Below, one piece after another: positions 24,727 to 32,809 of a stretch of 43,318 bases of DNA. The stretch is from Bacillota bacterium (GTDB lineage: Bacteria > Bacillota > Limnochordia > Darwinibacteriales > Darwinibacteriaceae). The translations under genes and the position numbers were made by a program. Below the pieces are notes generated by a model. The model saw only the letters and a list, made by a program, of their open reading frames with translations. It ran no database searches and was not told the origin of the DNA. The stretch lies in NCBI GenBank assembly GCA_012840725.1, contig DURQ01000058.1, positions 1 to 43,318 on the forward strand, read 5' to 3'. The stretch's first letter is position 1; every line of letters starts with the position of its first letter.

Positions 24727-25985
24727 GGCCGGGGGTACGGCTGTACCTGTGCGAGACAGGCAAATTCAAGACACTGACCTGCAAGGCCTTTGTTCAGCAG
24801 GATCTGAAGCCCCGCACAGCGGCTGCGGCGGCTCTGGTGCCGCTGCTGCTGCGCCGCGGAGCCCAGAGGTTTCCCACCACCCGGGACATCGCCAGAGAGC
24901 TGGAGGAGCTCTATGCAGCTGATTTCAGCGCGGATGTGTTGAAGATCGGAGAAAGGCAGATCCTCGAGTTTTACTTTCAGATGATCGATCCCGCCCTGCT
25001 TCCCGAGGGAGAGAAGCTCCTGCGCCGCGGCTTGGAAACCTTCTGGGAGATCTCCTCCCGGCCCTACGGGTCCGGCCGTTTCCATGAACCCTATTTCGAG
25101 CAGGAAAAGCACACGTTGATCCAGGAACTTGAGGGATTGGTCAACGAAAAGCACAGTTACGCCTTGGTGCGCTGCACCGCGCTTATGTGTTCGGAAGAAC
25201 CCTTCGGGATCTACAAGTACGGGGACGTGGACACCGTGCGCTCCCTTGAGAACCAGGAGGTGTACGATCACTACCAGCAGCTTGTGAACAGCTATCCCCT
25301 GGATGTCTTTGTGGTCGGCTCCGGTACCGAGCAGGCCGCGGAGGTCCTGGCAGAGCTGATCAAAGGCCGCGACGGCCGCAACGCACTGCACTCTCCTCAG
25401 CAGGTGGAAGTGGGCGCACCGCGGTGCTTTGAAGAGTTCATGGATGTTCAGCAGGCTGTTCTGGTGATGGGTTACCGCACCCAGATAACCTATCCCGATG
25501 CGAATTACTATGGACTGCTGGTGGGGAACGGCATCCTCGGCGGCTTTCCCCATTCCAAACTGTTCATGAACGTGCGGGAACGAGCGAGCCTGGCCTATTC
25601 CGTAAGCTCCAGCATTGAGGGTAGTAAGGGCCTCTTGACCATCAGCGCCGGGATCAGCGCTGAACAGCAGGAGCAGGCGGTGGAGATCATCCAGGAACAG
25701 GTGCGCAGCATCCAGGAGGGCATGATCAGCAGAGAAGAGCTGGAGCAGACTAAAAGCGGCATGATCAGCTCCATGAACAGCATGAACGACAGCCCAGCCG
25801 GGCTGATCAACCGCAATTTGATCGGCATCGTGCACAATCAGCTGCGGACGATAGATGAGGTTGTGGAGTCGATTTCCGCCGTCAGCCTGGACGATGTGGT
25901 GCGGGCCATGCAGCACCTGCAGCACGACACCACGTATATTCTCCGTCCTTCCCCGCAGAAAGGAGCAGCCAATGGATCAAATTAG
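24702..25985 (+). CDS. M16-family peptidase-like protein without the zinc site (YmfF-like)
   Basis: The 427-residue protein has the two-lobed M16 fold: an N-terminal repeat of about 210 residues and a C-terminal repeat with LVGNGILGGFPHSKLFMNVRERASLAYSV, the typical R/Y region of M16 C-domains. No HxxEH zinc motif exists; the matching helix reads ALVPLLLRRG. It should therefore be a non-catalytic partner, as YmfF is to YmfH in B. subtilis. The ATG at 24702 follows GGAGGAGG and overlaps addA by 25 bases. The catalytic-type M16 gene follows with a 14-base overlap, so the two proteins probably form one complex. Confidence 0.85.
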   Translation: MDFTQHELGPGVRLYLCETGKFKTLTCKAFVQQDLKPRTAAAAALVPLLLRRGAQRFPTTRDIARELEELYAADFSADVLKIGERQILEFYFQMIDPALLPEGEKLLRRGLETFWEISSRPYGSGRFHEPYFEQEKHTLIQELEGLVNEKHSYALVRCTALMCSEEPFGIYKYGDVDTVRSLENQEVYDHYQQLVNSYPLDVFVVGSGTEQAAEVLAELIKGRDGRNALHSPQQVEVGAPRCFEEFMDVQQAVLVMGYRTQITYPDANYYGLLVGNGILGGFPHSKLFMNVRERASLAYSVSSSIEGSKGLLTISAGISAEQQEQAVEIIQEQVRSIQEGMISREELEQTKSGMISSMNSMNDSPAGLINRNLIGIVHNQLRTIDEVVESISAVSLDDVVRAMQHLQHDTTYILRPSPQKGAANGSN

Positions 25986-27255
25986 GATACCCGGCGGCGA
26001 AGTATTATATAAGGAGTATCTGCCCAACGGACTCGCCGTACTGGTACTGCCGAAGAAGCAGTTCCTGCGCACTTTCGGGATCCTGTCGGTCAGATACGGA
26101 TCCTTTGACTCCAAGTTTAGAGTACCCGGAGGCGATGTGGTGGAGGTCCCCCCGGGCATTGCCCATTTCCTCGAGCACAAGCTCTTCGAGGAAGAGGAGG
26201 GCAGCGTCTTTGACCGCTATGCTGCCTGGGGAGCGTCGGTGAACGCCTACACCAGCTACATGCAGACCAGCTACCTGTTCAGCACCATCGAAAACTGGCG
26301 GGAAAGCCTAGCTTACCTGGTGGAGTTCGTGAATGCGCCTCACCTGACCGAAGAGAACGTGGAAAAGGAAAAGGGCATTATCGAGCAGGAACTGCGCATG
26401 TACGCCGACCACCCCGATTTCAAAATCCTGTCCATGCTCATGGAAAATCTCTACCACGAGCATCCGGTGCGGTTGGACATCGGAGGGACGGTAGAATCGG
26501 TCCGCAGCATCACCGTGGAGCAGCTGCAGCTCTGCTACGACACGTTCTACCAGCCGGCCAACATGGCCCTTGTGGTGGTGGGAGATATCGATCCAGAGGA
26601 TGCCTGCGAGCTGGTGCGCTCGCGCTATCCTGAACGCTCAGGTCCTGGATACGCTGTGGAGAGGTTCGATCCCAAAGAACCCCAAGAGATCGTCCAGCCA
26701 TGGGCAGAGGCGGAGCTCCCCATATCCCGCCCCCGCTACATGCTGGGTTTTAAGCACGATCCGCTCTGGCAGGGTGAAGATCTTCTGCGCACCCAGATCA
26801 CCATGACCCTGGGACTCAAGCTGCTCGCCGGGCGCAGTTCCCGGGCTTACGGAGAGCTTTACGAGACAGGGCTCATTGATGACTCTTTCTACGCCAGCTT
26901 CCGGGGCCTGCCCCGACTTGCCTATTCCGTGTTCGCTTCGGACACCGACGAGCCAGAAACCCTGCACGAAAGGCTGGTTCAGCGCATCAACCAGCTGAAA
27001 GAGGGCGGCGTGGATGCGGCAGAGATCGAGCGCTTCAAAAAGGACTTCTGGGGACGGACGGTAGGTTCTCTGGATTCCTTCGAGTTTACTGCCAACCGGA
27101 TCACCGCCTCCCATTTCGAAGATGTGCCGTATCACAGGTATCTGGAGGTGCTGCAGGAAGTGACCGCCGCAGACGTGCAGAGCGCTCTCCAAGACCTTCT
27201 GGATTGGGATCGCTCCAGCGTTTCCATCCTCAAGCCGGTGAACTCCCGTGGATAA
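25972..27255 (+). CDS. M16-family zinc metallopeptidase (YmfH-like)
   Basis: The 427-residue protein has the inverted zinc motif HFLEH at residues 65-69 and a downstream glutamate in EKEKGIIEQELRMY, the third zinc ligand. The C-terminal half carries LKLLAGRSSRAYGELYETGLID, the conserved M16 substrate-side region. M16 peptidases degrade peptides inside a clam-shell chamber. Together with the preceding zinc-less homologue it matches the YmfF/YmfH pair of Bacilli. The ATG at 25972 follows AAAGGAG. It overlaps the next gene by 8 bases. Confidence 0.9.
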   Translation: MDQIRIPGGEVLYKEYLPNGLAVLVLPKKQFLRTFGILSVRYGSFDSKFRVPGGDVVEVPPGIAHFLEHKLFEEEEGSVFDRYAAWGASVNAYTSYMQTSYLFSTIENWRESLAYLVEFVNAPHLTEENVEKEKGIIEQELRMYADHPDFKILSMLMENLYHEHPVRLDIGGTVESVRSITVEQLQLCYDTFYQPANMALVVVGDIDPEDACELVRSRYPERSGPGYAVERFDPKEPQEIVQPWAEAELPISRPRYMLGFKHDPLWQGEDLLRTQITMTLGLKLLAGRSSRAYGELYETGLIDDSFYASFRGLPRLAYSVFASDTDEPETLHERLVQRINQLKEGGVDAAEIERFKKDFWGRTVGSLDSFEFTANRITASHFEDVPYHRYLEVLQEVTAADVQSALQDLLDWDRSSVSILKPVNSRG

Positions 27256-27805
27256 GCGGGAGCTGCGTCGGCAGCTGAAGGCCGAACGGGCTCAGGTGCC
27301 CTCGGCCAGCCGGGCAGTGTGGGATGGGGCCATCAGGCAGGCCCTCACTGGGCTGCCTGCCTTCCAAAGGGTGCGGCGGGTGATGACCTACCTTTCTATC
27401 GGCTGGGAAGTGGATACCTGGGGTATTGTGGAAGAGCTAAAGCGGCAGGGCAAGGAGATCTACGTGCCCGTGGTTCAGCGGGAACCGAAGGGGCTGATCC
27501 CCGCACTGTACACAGAAAAAGAGAACCTGGTGCCGAGAGCCTTCGGCATCCTGGAGCCGCCTCCCGGCACACCTTCCCTTAGGCCGTCCGAACTGGATCT
27601 GATCATCGTTCCCGGACTGGCCTTTACTCCCGAGGGCTTCCGCATCGGCTACGGAGGAGGTTACTACGATCGGCTCCTCGCCGAGACCGACGCAGTCTCG
27701 GTCGGCTTGGTGTACAGTGCCTTTATCCGGGCCTTTGCACCAGATCCTTGGGACCGTCCCGTGGATTTCTTGGCTTCCGAAGAAGGGCTCATGGGCAGGA
27801 AGTAA
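27248..27805 (+). CDS. fau: 5-formyltetrahydrofolate cyclo-ligase
   Basis: The enzyme (also called MTHFS) converts 5-formyl-THF to 5,10-methenyl-THF with ATP, returning stored folate to one-carbon metabolism. The 185-residue protein has the N-terminal KRELRRQLKAER helix, YLSIGWEVDTW, and the family signature RIGYGGGYYDRLL near residues 137-149, which binds ATP and folate. The GTG start overlaps the end of the M16 gene by 8 bases. Length is standard for the family. Confidence 0.92.
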   Translation: MDKRELRRQLKAERAQVPSASRAVWDGAIRQALTGLPAFQRVRRVMTYLSIGWEVDTWGIVEELKRQGKEIYVPVVQREPKGLIPALYTEKENLVPRAFGILEPPPGTPSLRPSELDLIIVPGLAFTPEGFRIGYGGGYYDRLLAETDAVSVGLVYSAFIRAFAPDPWDRPVDFLASEEGLMGRK

Positions 27806-27850
27806 CCGGCGTGCTGCAGAACTCTGCACAGTGCTGAAGGAGGACTGATC

Positions 27851-29353
27851 ATGTCTCAGGAATACGTACTGGCCATCGACCAAGGGACCACGGGAACGAC
27901 TGTCACCATTTTTGATCGGCAATCCTGCATGGTGGGAAAGGCGTACGCCGAGTTCACCCAGCACTATCCCAAACCGGGGTGGGTGGAGCATGACGCCCGG
28001 GAGATCTGGGAGGGCACGAAGGCCCTGCTCCAAAGGATCTTCCGAGAGACAGAGGTCAAACCAACCCAGCTAGCGGCCATTGGAGTGACGAACCAGCGGG
28101 AAACTGTGGTGCTCTGGGACCGCCGGACAGGCGAGCCAGTGACCAGGGCCATCGTCTGGCAGTGCCGCAGGACAGCGCCCATCTGCGATGAACTGCGCAG
28201 CCGCGGGCTGGAGCCCGTGTTTAGGGAGAAAACCGGACTTATCCTCGACCCTTATTTTTCCGGCACTAAGCTGAAGTGGATTTTTGACCACTATCCTGAG
28301 CTGAAGCCCAGAGCACAACGGGGTGAGCTGGCCTTCGGCACTATCGATGCCTGGCTGATCTACAAGCTCACGGGCGGCGCCGTGCACTGCACCGATTATA
28401 CCAACGCCTCCCGCACCCTGCTGTTCAACCTGGGCACCCTGGAGTGGGATCCTGAACTTTTGGAGATCCTGGGCATCCCTGAAGCCGTACTGCCCGAAGT
28501 TCGCTCCAGCAGCGAGGTCTACGGGACCACTGCGGAGCTGGGGGTACTGCCTGCAGGCATACCCATTTCCGGCGCCGCGGGCGATCAGCAGGCTGCCCTC
28601 TTTGGCCAGGCCTGCTTTGACCCGGGTATGGTCAAGGCGACCTTCGGTACCGGAGCGTTTATCTTGATGAACACCGGCACTTCACTTACCGCTTCCCAAA
28701 ACGGGCTGCTCACCACCATAGCCTGGGGGCTGAACGGGAGGGTTGAGTATGCTCTGGAGGGCAGCGTGTTCATCGCCGGTGCCGCGGTGCAGTGGCTGCG
28801 CGACGGCCTGGGCATAATTAAGAATGCGGCCGAAACCGAAGAGCTGGCACTGTCCGTTCCCGATACCAACGGCATCTACTTCGTTCCCAGCTTTGTGGGC
28901 ATGGGAGCCCCCCACTGGAACCCCTACGTGCGGGGCATGATCATGGGTATTACTAGAGGTGCAGGCAGGGCTCACCTGGCCCGGGCCACCCTTGAGGCCA
29001 TCGTCTACCAGACCAAGGAAGTGGTCGACGCCATGGTGGAAGATGCCCAGCTTCCCCTCACCGAACTGAAGGTGGACGGAGGGGCTTCGGTGAACAATTT
29101 CCTCTGCCAGTTCCTGGCCGACATGGCCCGGACCAGTGTCCAGAGACCGCAGGTTTTTGAAACCACCGCCCTTGGCGCCGCTTACCTGGCCGGCCTGGCA
29201 GTGGGCTTCTGGGAGAGCCAGGACGAGATCCGCCAGCTTTGGCAGGTGGACCGCACTTACATGCCGCAGCTCGATCCAGAGGAACGGCTCCGCTTGCTGA
29301 AAGGCTGGGCGGCCGCTGTGAACAGCGCTAAGAGTTGGGTTGTCACCTCGTAG
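27851..29353 (+). CDS. glpK: Glycerol kinase
   Basis: GlpK phosphorylates glycerol to sn-glycerol-3-phosphate. The 500-residue protein has the FGGY-kinase features: DQGTTGTTVTIFD at the N-terminus, GWVEHDAREIW, TNQRET, FGTIDAWLIYKL, and the C-terminal phrase VDGGASVNNFLCQFLADM. The ATG at 27851 follows GAAGGAGG, 45 bases after the folate gene. No glpF, glpD or regulator is adjacent, so glycerol uptake and oxidation must be encoded elsewhere. It is followed 23 bases later by deoC. Confidence 0.96.
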   Translation: MSQEYVLAIDQGTTGTTVTIFDRQSCMVGKAYAEFTQHYPKPGWVEHDAREIWEGTKALLQRIFRETEVKPTQLAAIGVTNQRETVVLWDRRTGEPVTRAIVWQCRRTAPICDELRSRGLEPVFREKTGLILDPYFSGTKLKWIFDHYPELKPRAQRGELAFGTIDAWLIYKLTGGAVHCTDYTNASRTLLFNLGTLEWDPELLEILGIPEAVLPEVRSSSEVYGTTAELGVLPAGIPISGAAGDQQAALFGQACFDPGMVKATFGTGAFILMNTGTSLTASQNGLLTTIAWGLNGRVEYALEGSVFIAGAAVQWLRDGLGIIKNAAETEELALSVPDTNGIYFVPSFVGMGAPHWNPYVRGMIMGITRGAGRAHLARATLEAIVYQTKEVVDAMVEDAQLPLTELKVDGGASVNNFLCQFLADMARTSVQRPQVFETTALGAAYLAGLAVGFWESQDEIRQLWQVDRTYMPQLDPEERLRLLKGWAAAVNSAKSWVVTS

Positions 29354-29376
29354 GCCTGAGAAAAGGAGGCAGCACG

Positions 29377-30171
29377 ATGCCTGGGATGGATGCAAAGTGG
29401 CTGGAAGAGCAGAGGGAGCAGCTTAACCTGGCCCTGGCTCAGCAGGGTATCCGGCTTGTTGTGCCGGCACGCCCCCGGTCGGGAAAAGGCCCGGCCGCGG
29501 ATGAGGAGCAGGACTTGGCCAGGTACATCGACCACACTCTCCTCAAGCCCACCGCGTCCAGACTGGAGATCGAACAGCTCTGCGCCGAGGCGCTCCGCTA
29601 TGGCTTCGCCGCCGTCTGCGTCAACCCCGTGCATGCCGCAGCGGCAGCTCGCCTGCTCAAAGGCAGCGCGGTGAAGGTCTGCACCGTTATCGGTTTTCCC
29701 TTAGGAGCCAGCACCACCCTGGCCAAGGTCCTGGAAGCCCGGGATGCGGCTGCTGCCGGGGCTCAGGAAATTGATATGGCACTGAACATCGGCAGCCTTC
29801 TGGAAGGGGATTATGCACAGGTATATTCAGACATTAAGGCGGTGCGGGATGCAGTTCCCGGCCTGGTGCTCAAGGTGATCCTAGAGACGGGCTACCTCAC
29901 GAAAGAGCAGATTGTCAGGGGCTGCATTTTGGCCAAGATGGCCTGCGCCGATTTCGTTAAAACTTCAACGGGCTTCGGCCCTTCTGGCGCAGCGGTGGAA
30001 GATGTCAAGCTCATGCGTACCGTAGTGGGAGAAGATTTGGGAGTGAAAGCTTCCGGAGGGGTGCGCGACTATGCTTCAGCCCTGGCCATGCTGGAAGCTG
30101 GAGCGAACCGCATCGGTACCAGCGCTGGAGTGGCCATTGTTGAAGGGTGGAGGGGAGAGACGGGCAATTGA
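29377..30171 (+). CDS. deoC: Deoxyribose-phosphate aldolase
   Basis: DeoC splits 2-deoxyribose-5-phosphate into glyceraldehyde-3-phosphate and acetaldehyde. The 264-residue protein has the aldolase barrel with YIDHTLLKPTA, the Schiff-base lysine in FVKTSTGFGPSGA and the second lysine in VKASGGVRD. Before the barrel there is an extra stretch of about 45 residues (EEQREQLNLALAQQG and a basic/proline segment) that minimal bacterial DeoC proteins lack. The ATG at 29377 lies 7 bases after AAAGGAGG. Its stop overlaps the start of the next gene by 4 bases. No other deo gene is nearby. Confidence 0.94.
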   Translation: MPGMDAKWLEEQREQLNLALAQQGIRLVVPARPRSGKGPAADEEQDLARYIDHTLLKPTASRLEIEQLCAEALRYGFAAVCVNPVHAAAAARLLKGSAVKVCTVIGFPLGASTTLAKVLEARDAAAAGAQEIDMALNIGSLLEGDYAQVYSDIKAVRDAVPGLVLKVILETGYLTKEQIVRGCILAKMACADFVKTSTGFGPSGAAVEDVKLMRTVVGEDLGVKASGGVRDYASALAMLEAGANRIGTSAGVAIVEGWRGETGN

Positions 30172-31379
30172 TCCTCAAAAGAAGATTGATACTGCTGTTT
30201 TTAGCTGTTCTGGTGATGACCTCCCCAAGTGAGAAGGTGAGAGCCCATGAAGGCCTCGCTTGGCTCAGCCGCGCCGTCGGGAGCGCACGGGTTACAGCCC
30301 ATATGATCCGGGAAGATGAAGAGACCCTCCTCATGGATGGAGTGCTCCACTTCGCCTATCCAGAGGGCTTCCAGGTGCAGTACCTTTCCCAAGAAGGACC
30401 GGTAACGATCACCGCCTGCGAAGGCCTGATCGAGGTGCGGCAGGGCAGCGATGTTCAGTACAGCGCTGAGCGCTACTGGCTCTTCGATGATTTCGCCAAC
30501 TACATCATCGCTTTTGCCGAGTATGCGAATATGCCCATGAAGTGGTCAGGAACAGATGAGGTGGCTGGCTACCGGACCAAACGCTATGTAAGCCAGGAAG
30601 ACCCCGAGCTGGTCTTGTGGTTCCATGAAGAGAGCGGCGTGCCCTTCCTGATCCGCCAGGGCAAGAAGAACTTGGTTTCCGTTCTGAGCTTCGTTCTGGA
30701 CCCAGAAAAGTCCGGGAACATGGTGTCGGTTGAACTGGAGCTTCTGTTTGCCAGGGAAAGGGCGCTCCTCAAGCTCGATCGCACCTCGCAGGGGTGGGTG
30801 CCTGTCCGGCTCATAGTGCAGGAACCCTTGGGTGAGGTGCATATCCAGTTTTCCGATTGGTCCTTCGACGAAAGATGGGCCTTAGGCCCCTTCGAACAGC
30901 TCGCCGCCATCAGGGAACTGAATGACCTCTTTTTCACCTACTTTGACCAGGGCAACTGGGAAGCGGCCCTCCAGACCGCCCAGGATCTAGTCGCTGTGGC
31001 CCCCCAGTTCTGGCACGCATACCTTTATCGAGCGTTTGTCTACGAGCGCATGGACAACTACCTTGGCGCCGTAGAGAATTACCAGCAGGTGCTCATGCGC
31101 CAACCCAACAACCACCTAGCTCTGAACAATTTGGCTTACCACTATCTCCTCAAGGAAGTAAACATCGCTAAGGCTGTTGAGATGGCGGAGCGTGCTGTGG
31201 AGCTGGAGCGGAAAGCGATCTACCTCGATACTCTTGGCTACGGCTACTACCTGGTCGGGCGTCTAGAGGAGGCCAAACAGCTGCTGGAGGAGGCGCTGGA
31301 AAAGGCGCCCGAAGAAGCGATCGAGGAGATCCGCGGGCATCTGAGCCTAGTCGTCGAGGCCTTGGGTGAGCAGCAGTGA
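30168..31379 (+). CDS. Exported LolA-like/TPR protein (function unknown)
   Basis: The 403-residue protein begins with a basic N-terminus and a hydrophobic signal sequence (about residues 1-26, ending VRA). The next 220 residues form a beta-rich domain reminiscent of LolA/RseB-type lipid-binding folds (TAHMIREDEETLLMDGVLHF, GYRTKRYVSQEDPELVLWFHEESGVP). From about residue 250 to 395 there are three to four TPR-like units (NWEAALQTAQDLVAVAPQFW, YLGAVENYQQVLMRQPNN, GRLEEAKQLLEEALEKAP). I chose the TTG at 30168, which forms a TTGA overlap with the deoC stop and follows GGAGGGGAGAG. It is coupled by another 4-base overlap to the methyltransferase. The LolA assignment is from pattern only. Confidence 0.65.
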   Translation: MILKRRLILLFLAVLVMTSPSEKVRAHEGLAWLSRAVGSARVTAHMIREDEETLLMDGVLHFAYPEGFQVQYLSQEGPVTITACEGLIEVRQGSDVQYSAERYWLFDDFANYIIAFAEYANMPMKWSGTDEVAGYRTKRYVSQEDPELVLWFHEESGVPFLIRQGKKNLVSVLSFVLDPEKSGNMVSVELELLFARERALLKLDRTSQGWVPVRLIVQEPLGEVHIQFSDWSFDERWALGPFEQLAAIRELNDLFFTYFDQGNWEAALQTAQDLVAVAPQFWHAYLYRAFVYERMDNYLGAVENYQQVLMRQPNNHLALNNLAYHYLLKEVNIAKAVEMAERAVELERKAIYLDTLGYGYYLVGRLEEAKQLLEEALEKAPEEAIEEIRGHLSLVVEALGEQQ

Positions 31380-31987
31380 GTGAGCATTACTTCACCGCCA
31401 AACCTGGTGCCGAGCACAGACCGTCAGATTTTACTGCCGAGCTGAAGGGCAGGACCTACAGGTTCGTAACCGATGCCGGGGTGTTTTCCAAAGGCGAGGT
31501 AGATTTCGGTACCCGCCTGCTCATCGACTGCCTGGAGCTTCGGCCGGGAGATGTGGTCCTGGATCTGGGCTGCGGCTACGGCCCCATCGGTGTGGTCGCA
31601 GGTGATCTCGTTGGCCCTGACGGCCGGGTGTACATGGTTGATGTCAACGAGCGAGCCGTGGAGCTGGCCAAGAAGAACTTGTCCCTGAACGGGATCGGCA
31701 ACGCCCAGGCCATCTTGTCCGACGGGCTGAGTGCCTTGGAAGGCCTGGCTTTTGACTGGGTACTGTGCAACCCTCCCATCCGGGCGGGAAAGAAAGTGGT
31801 TTATCCCCTGCTGGCGGCGGCCTATGGGGCACTGAAGCCCGGAGGGTGCCTGCTCTTGGTGATCCGGACCAAGCAGGGGGCCAAGAGCCTCCAAGCCTAC
31901 CTGGAGGAACTGGCCGGCAGCTGCATAACTGTGGAGAGACAGGGGGGCTACAGGGTCCTCCAGTGTTGTAGACCACCCCGCACCTGA
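31376..31987 (+). CDS. RsmC-like class I methyltransferase
   Basis: The 203-residue protein is a small-domain (MTS) methyltransferase. It has the S-adenosylmethionine motif DLGCGYG (63-69), an acidic residue in VYMVDVNE and the catalytic NPPIRAGK (132-139), characteristic of enzymes that methylate the exocyclic amino group of guanine. This matches the catalytic half of RsmC, which makes m2G1207 in 16S rRNA; the N-terminal half of E. coli RsmC is missing, as is common in Firmicutes. The GTG start overlaps the upstream stop (GTGA). The stop codon lies in the loop of a hairpin that covers the next gene's ribosome binding site. Confidence 0.88.
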   Translation: MSEHYFTAKPGAEHRPSDFTAELKGRTYRFVTDAGVFSKGEVDFGTRLLIDCLELRPGDVVLDLGCGYGPIGVVAGDLVGPDGRVYMVDVNERAVELAKKNLSLNGIGNAQAILSDGLSALEGLAFDWVLCNPPIRAGKKVVYPLLAAAYGALKPGGCLLLVIRTKQGAKSLQAYLEELAGSCITVERQGGYRVLQCCRPPRT

Positions 31988-32012
31988 ATATCTTTGGTGC
32001 GGAGGTGTTTTT
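31974..32012 (+). promoter_or_regulatory. Hairpin overlapping the cwlD ribosome binding site, terminator-like
   Basis: CACC (31974-31977) and CCGCACC (31978-31984) pair with GGTGCGG (31996-32002) and GGTG (32004-32007), leaving one bulged A. Five T residues follow (32008-32012), and the cwlD ATG is the next base. The right arm contains GGAGGTG, the only ribosome binding site of cwlD. The methyltransferase stop codon (31985-31987) is the start of the loop, so translating ribosomes would disrupt the stem. Confidence 0.7.
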
Positions 32013-32729
32013 ATGCGCGTGTGGTTTGTGCGCGCCCAGCATCTGGCCTGGTGGGTATGGAGCTGCCTGACTCTAGGCATACTCTTGGGAACCGCCGGCC
32101 TGGCTGTGCTGCCCGCTGCTACCACTCCCGGGAGGGGTATCGCGGGCTTGACCATTGTCTTGGACGCTGGCCACGGCGGCATCGACCCGGGCGCGGTCAG
32201 CTCCAGCGGGATCCTGGAAAAGGATGTTGTTCTGGCCATCGCCCGGGAGCTGGAAAGGCTGCTCAGCAGGGCAGGAGCGTCAGTGATCATGGTACGCCAC
32301 AGCGATTACGACCTGGCAGACTCCAGCGAAGACAACCTCCTCAACCGCAAACGGCAGGATCTGCAGGCAAGGGTGCGCATCGCCGAAGAGGCCCAGGCTG
32401 ATCTGTACCTCTCCATTCACGCCAACTTTTACCCTTCGCCCGTGTGGTACGGCGCCCAGACCTTTTACTACGAAGGCCAGGAGGCAAGCGAACGTCTGGC
32501 CAGGGATATCCAAGCCGAGCTGGTCCAGCGCTTGGGGCCCAACAAACGCCAGGCCAAGGCTGGCGATTTCCGCGTACTGAGGGACACTTCCATGCCCGCT
32601 GCCCTGGTCGAGGTGGGATTCCTCTCCAACCCTCGAGAAGCGGCACTCCTAGCCGCTCCGGACTACCAGCGGCAGGTGGCTGAAGCCATCTTTGCCGGGC
32701 TGTGCAGATATTGTGGACAGGAGCTGTAG
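32013..32729 (+). CDS. cwlD: N-acetylmuramoyl-L-alanine amidase, CwlD-like
   Basis: The 238-residue protein is an Amidase_3 enzyme with an N-terminal membrane anchor or signal (about residues 12-34). Zinc ligands are H54 (DAGHGG), E69 (LEKD) and H136 (SIHANF), with catalytic E200 (VEVGFLSN). Length and the segment VRHSDYDLADSS resemble CwlD, the spore-cortex amidase needed with PdaA to make muramic lactam for germination. This would indicate a spore-forming relative, though a general cell-wall amidase is possible. The ATG at 32013 follows GGAGGTGTTTTT, and the ribosome binding site is folded into a hairpin. It is the last gene of the long plus-strand run. Confidence 0.87.
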   Translation: MRVWFVRAQHLAWWVWSCLTLGILLGTAGLAVLPAATTPGRGIAGLTIVLDAGHGGIDPGAVSSSGILEKDVVLAIARELERLLSRAGASVIMVRHSDYDLADSSEDNLLNRKRQDLQARVRIAEEAQADLYLSIHANFYPSPVWYGAQTFYYEGQEASERLARDIQAELVQRLGPNKRQAKAGDFRVLRDTSMPAALVEVGFLSNPREAALLAAPDYQRQVAEAIFAGLCRYCGQEL

Positions 32730-32743
32730 GGGCGATCTGCAGA

Positions 32744-32779
32744 ATAATTGTCTGGGTTGCACAATTATGTTAGTATACT
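32744..32779 (+). promoter_or_regulatory. Palindromic candidate operator and -10 box before the ADP-dependent kinase
   Basis: ATAATTGT (32744-32751) and ACAATTAT (32761-32768) form a perfect 8-bp inverted repeat with a 9-base spacer, just before a TATACT box (32774-32779). No good -35 box sits at 17 bases; the palindrome covers that place. This arrangement suits a regulator-bound promoter, either repressed or activator-dependent. Confidence 0.5.
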
Positions 32780-32809
32780 TATCAGAACGGACAACAGGAG
32801 TGATGGTCG

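Noticed and set aside
27851-29353. A glycerol utilisation operon around glpK
   Set aside because: No glpF, glpD, glpO or regulator is adjacent; neighbours are folate and deoxyribose genes.
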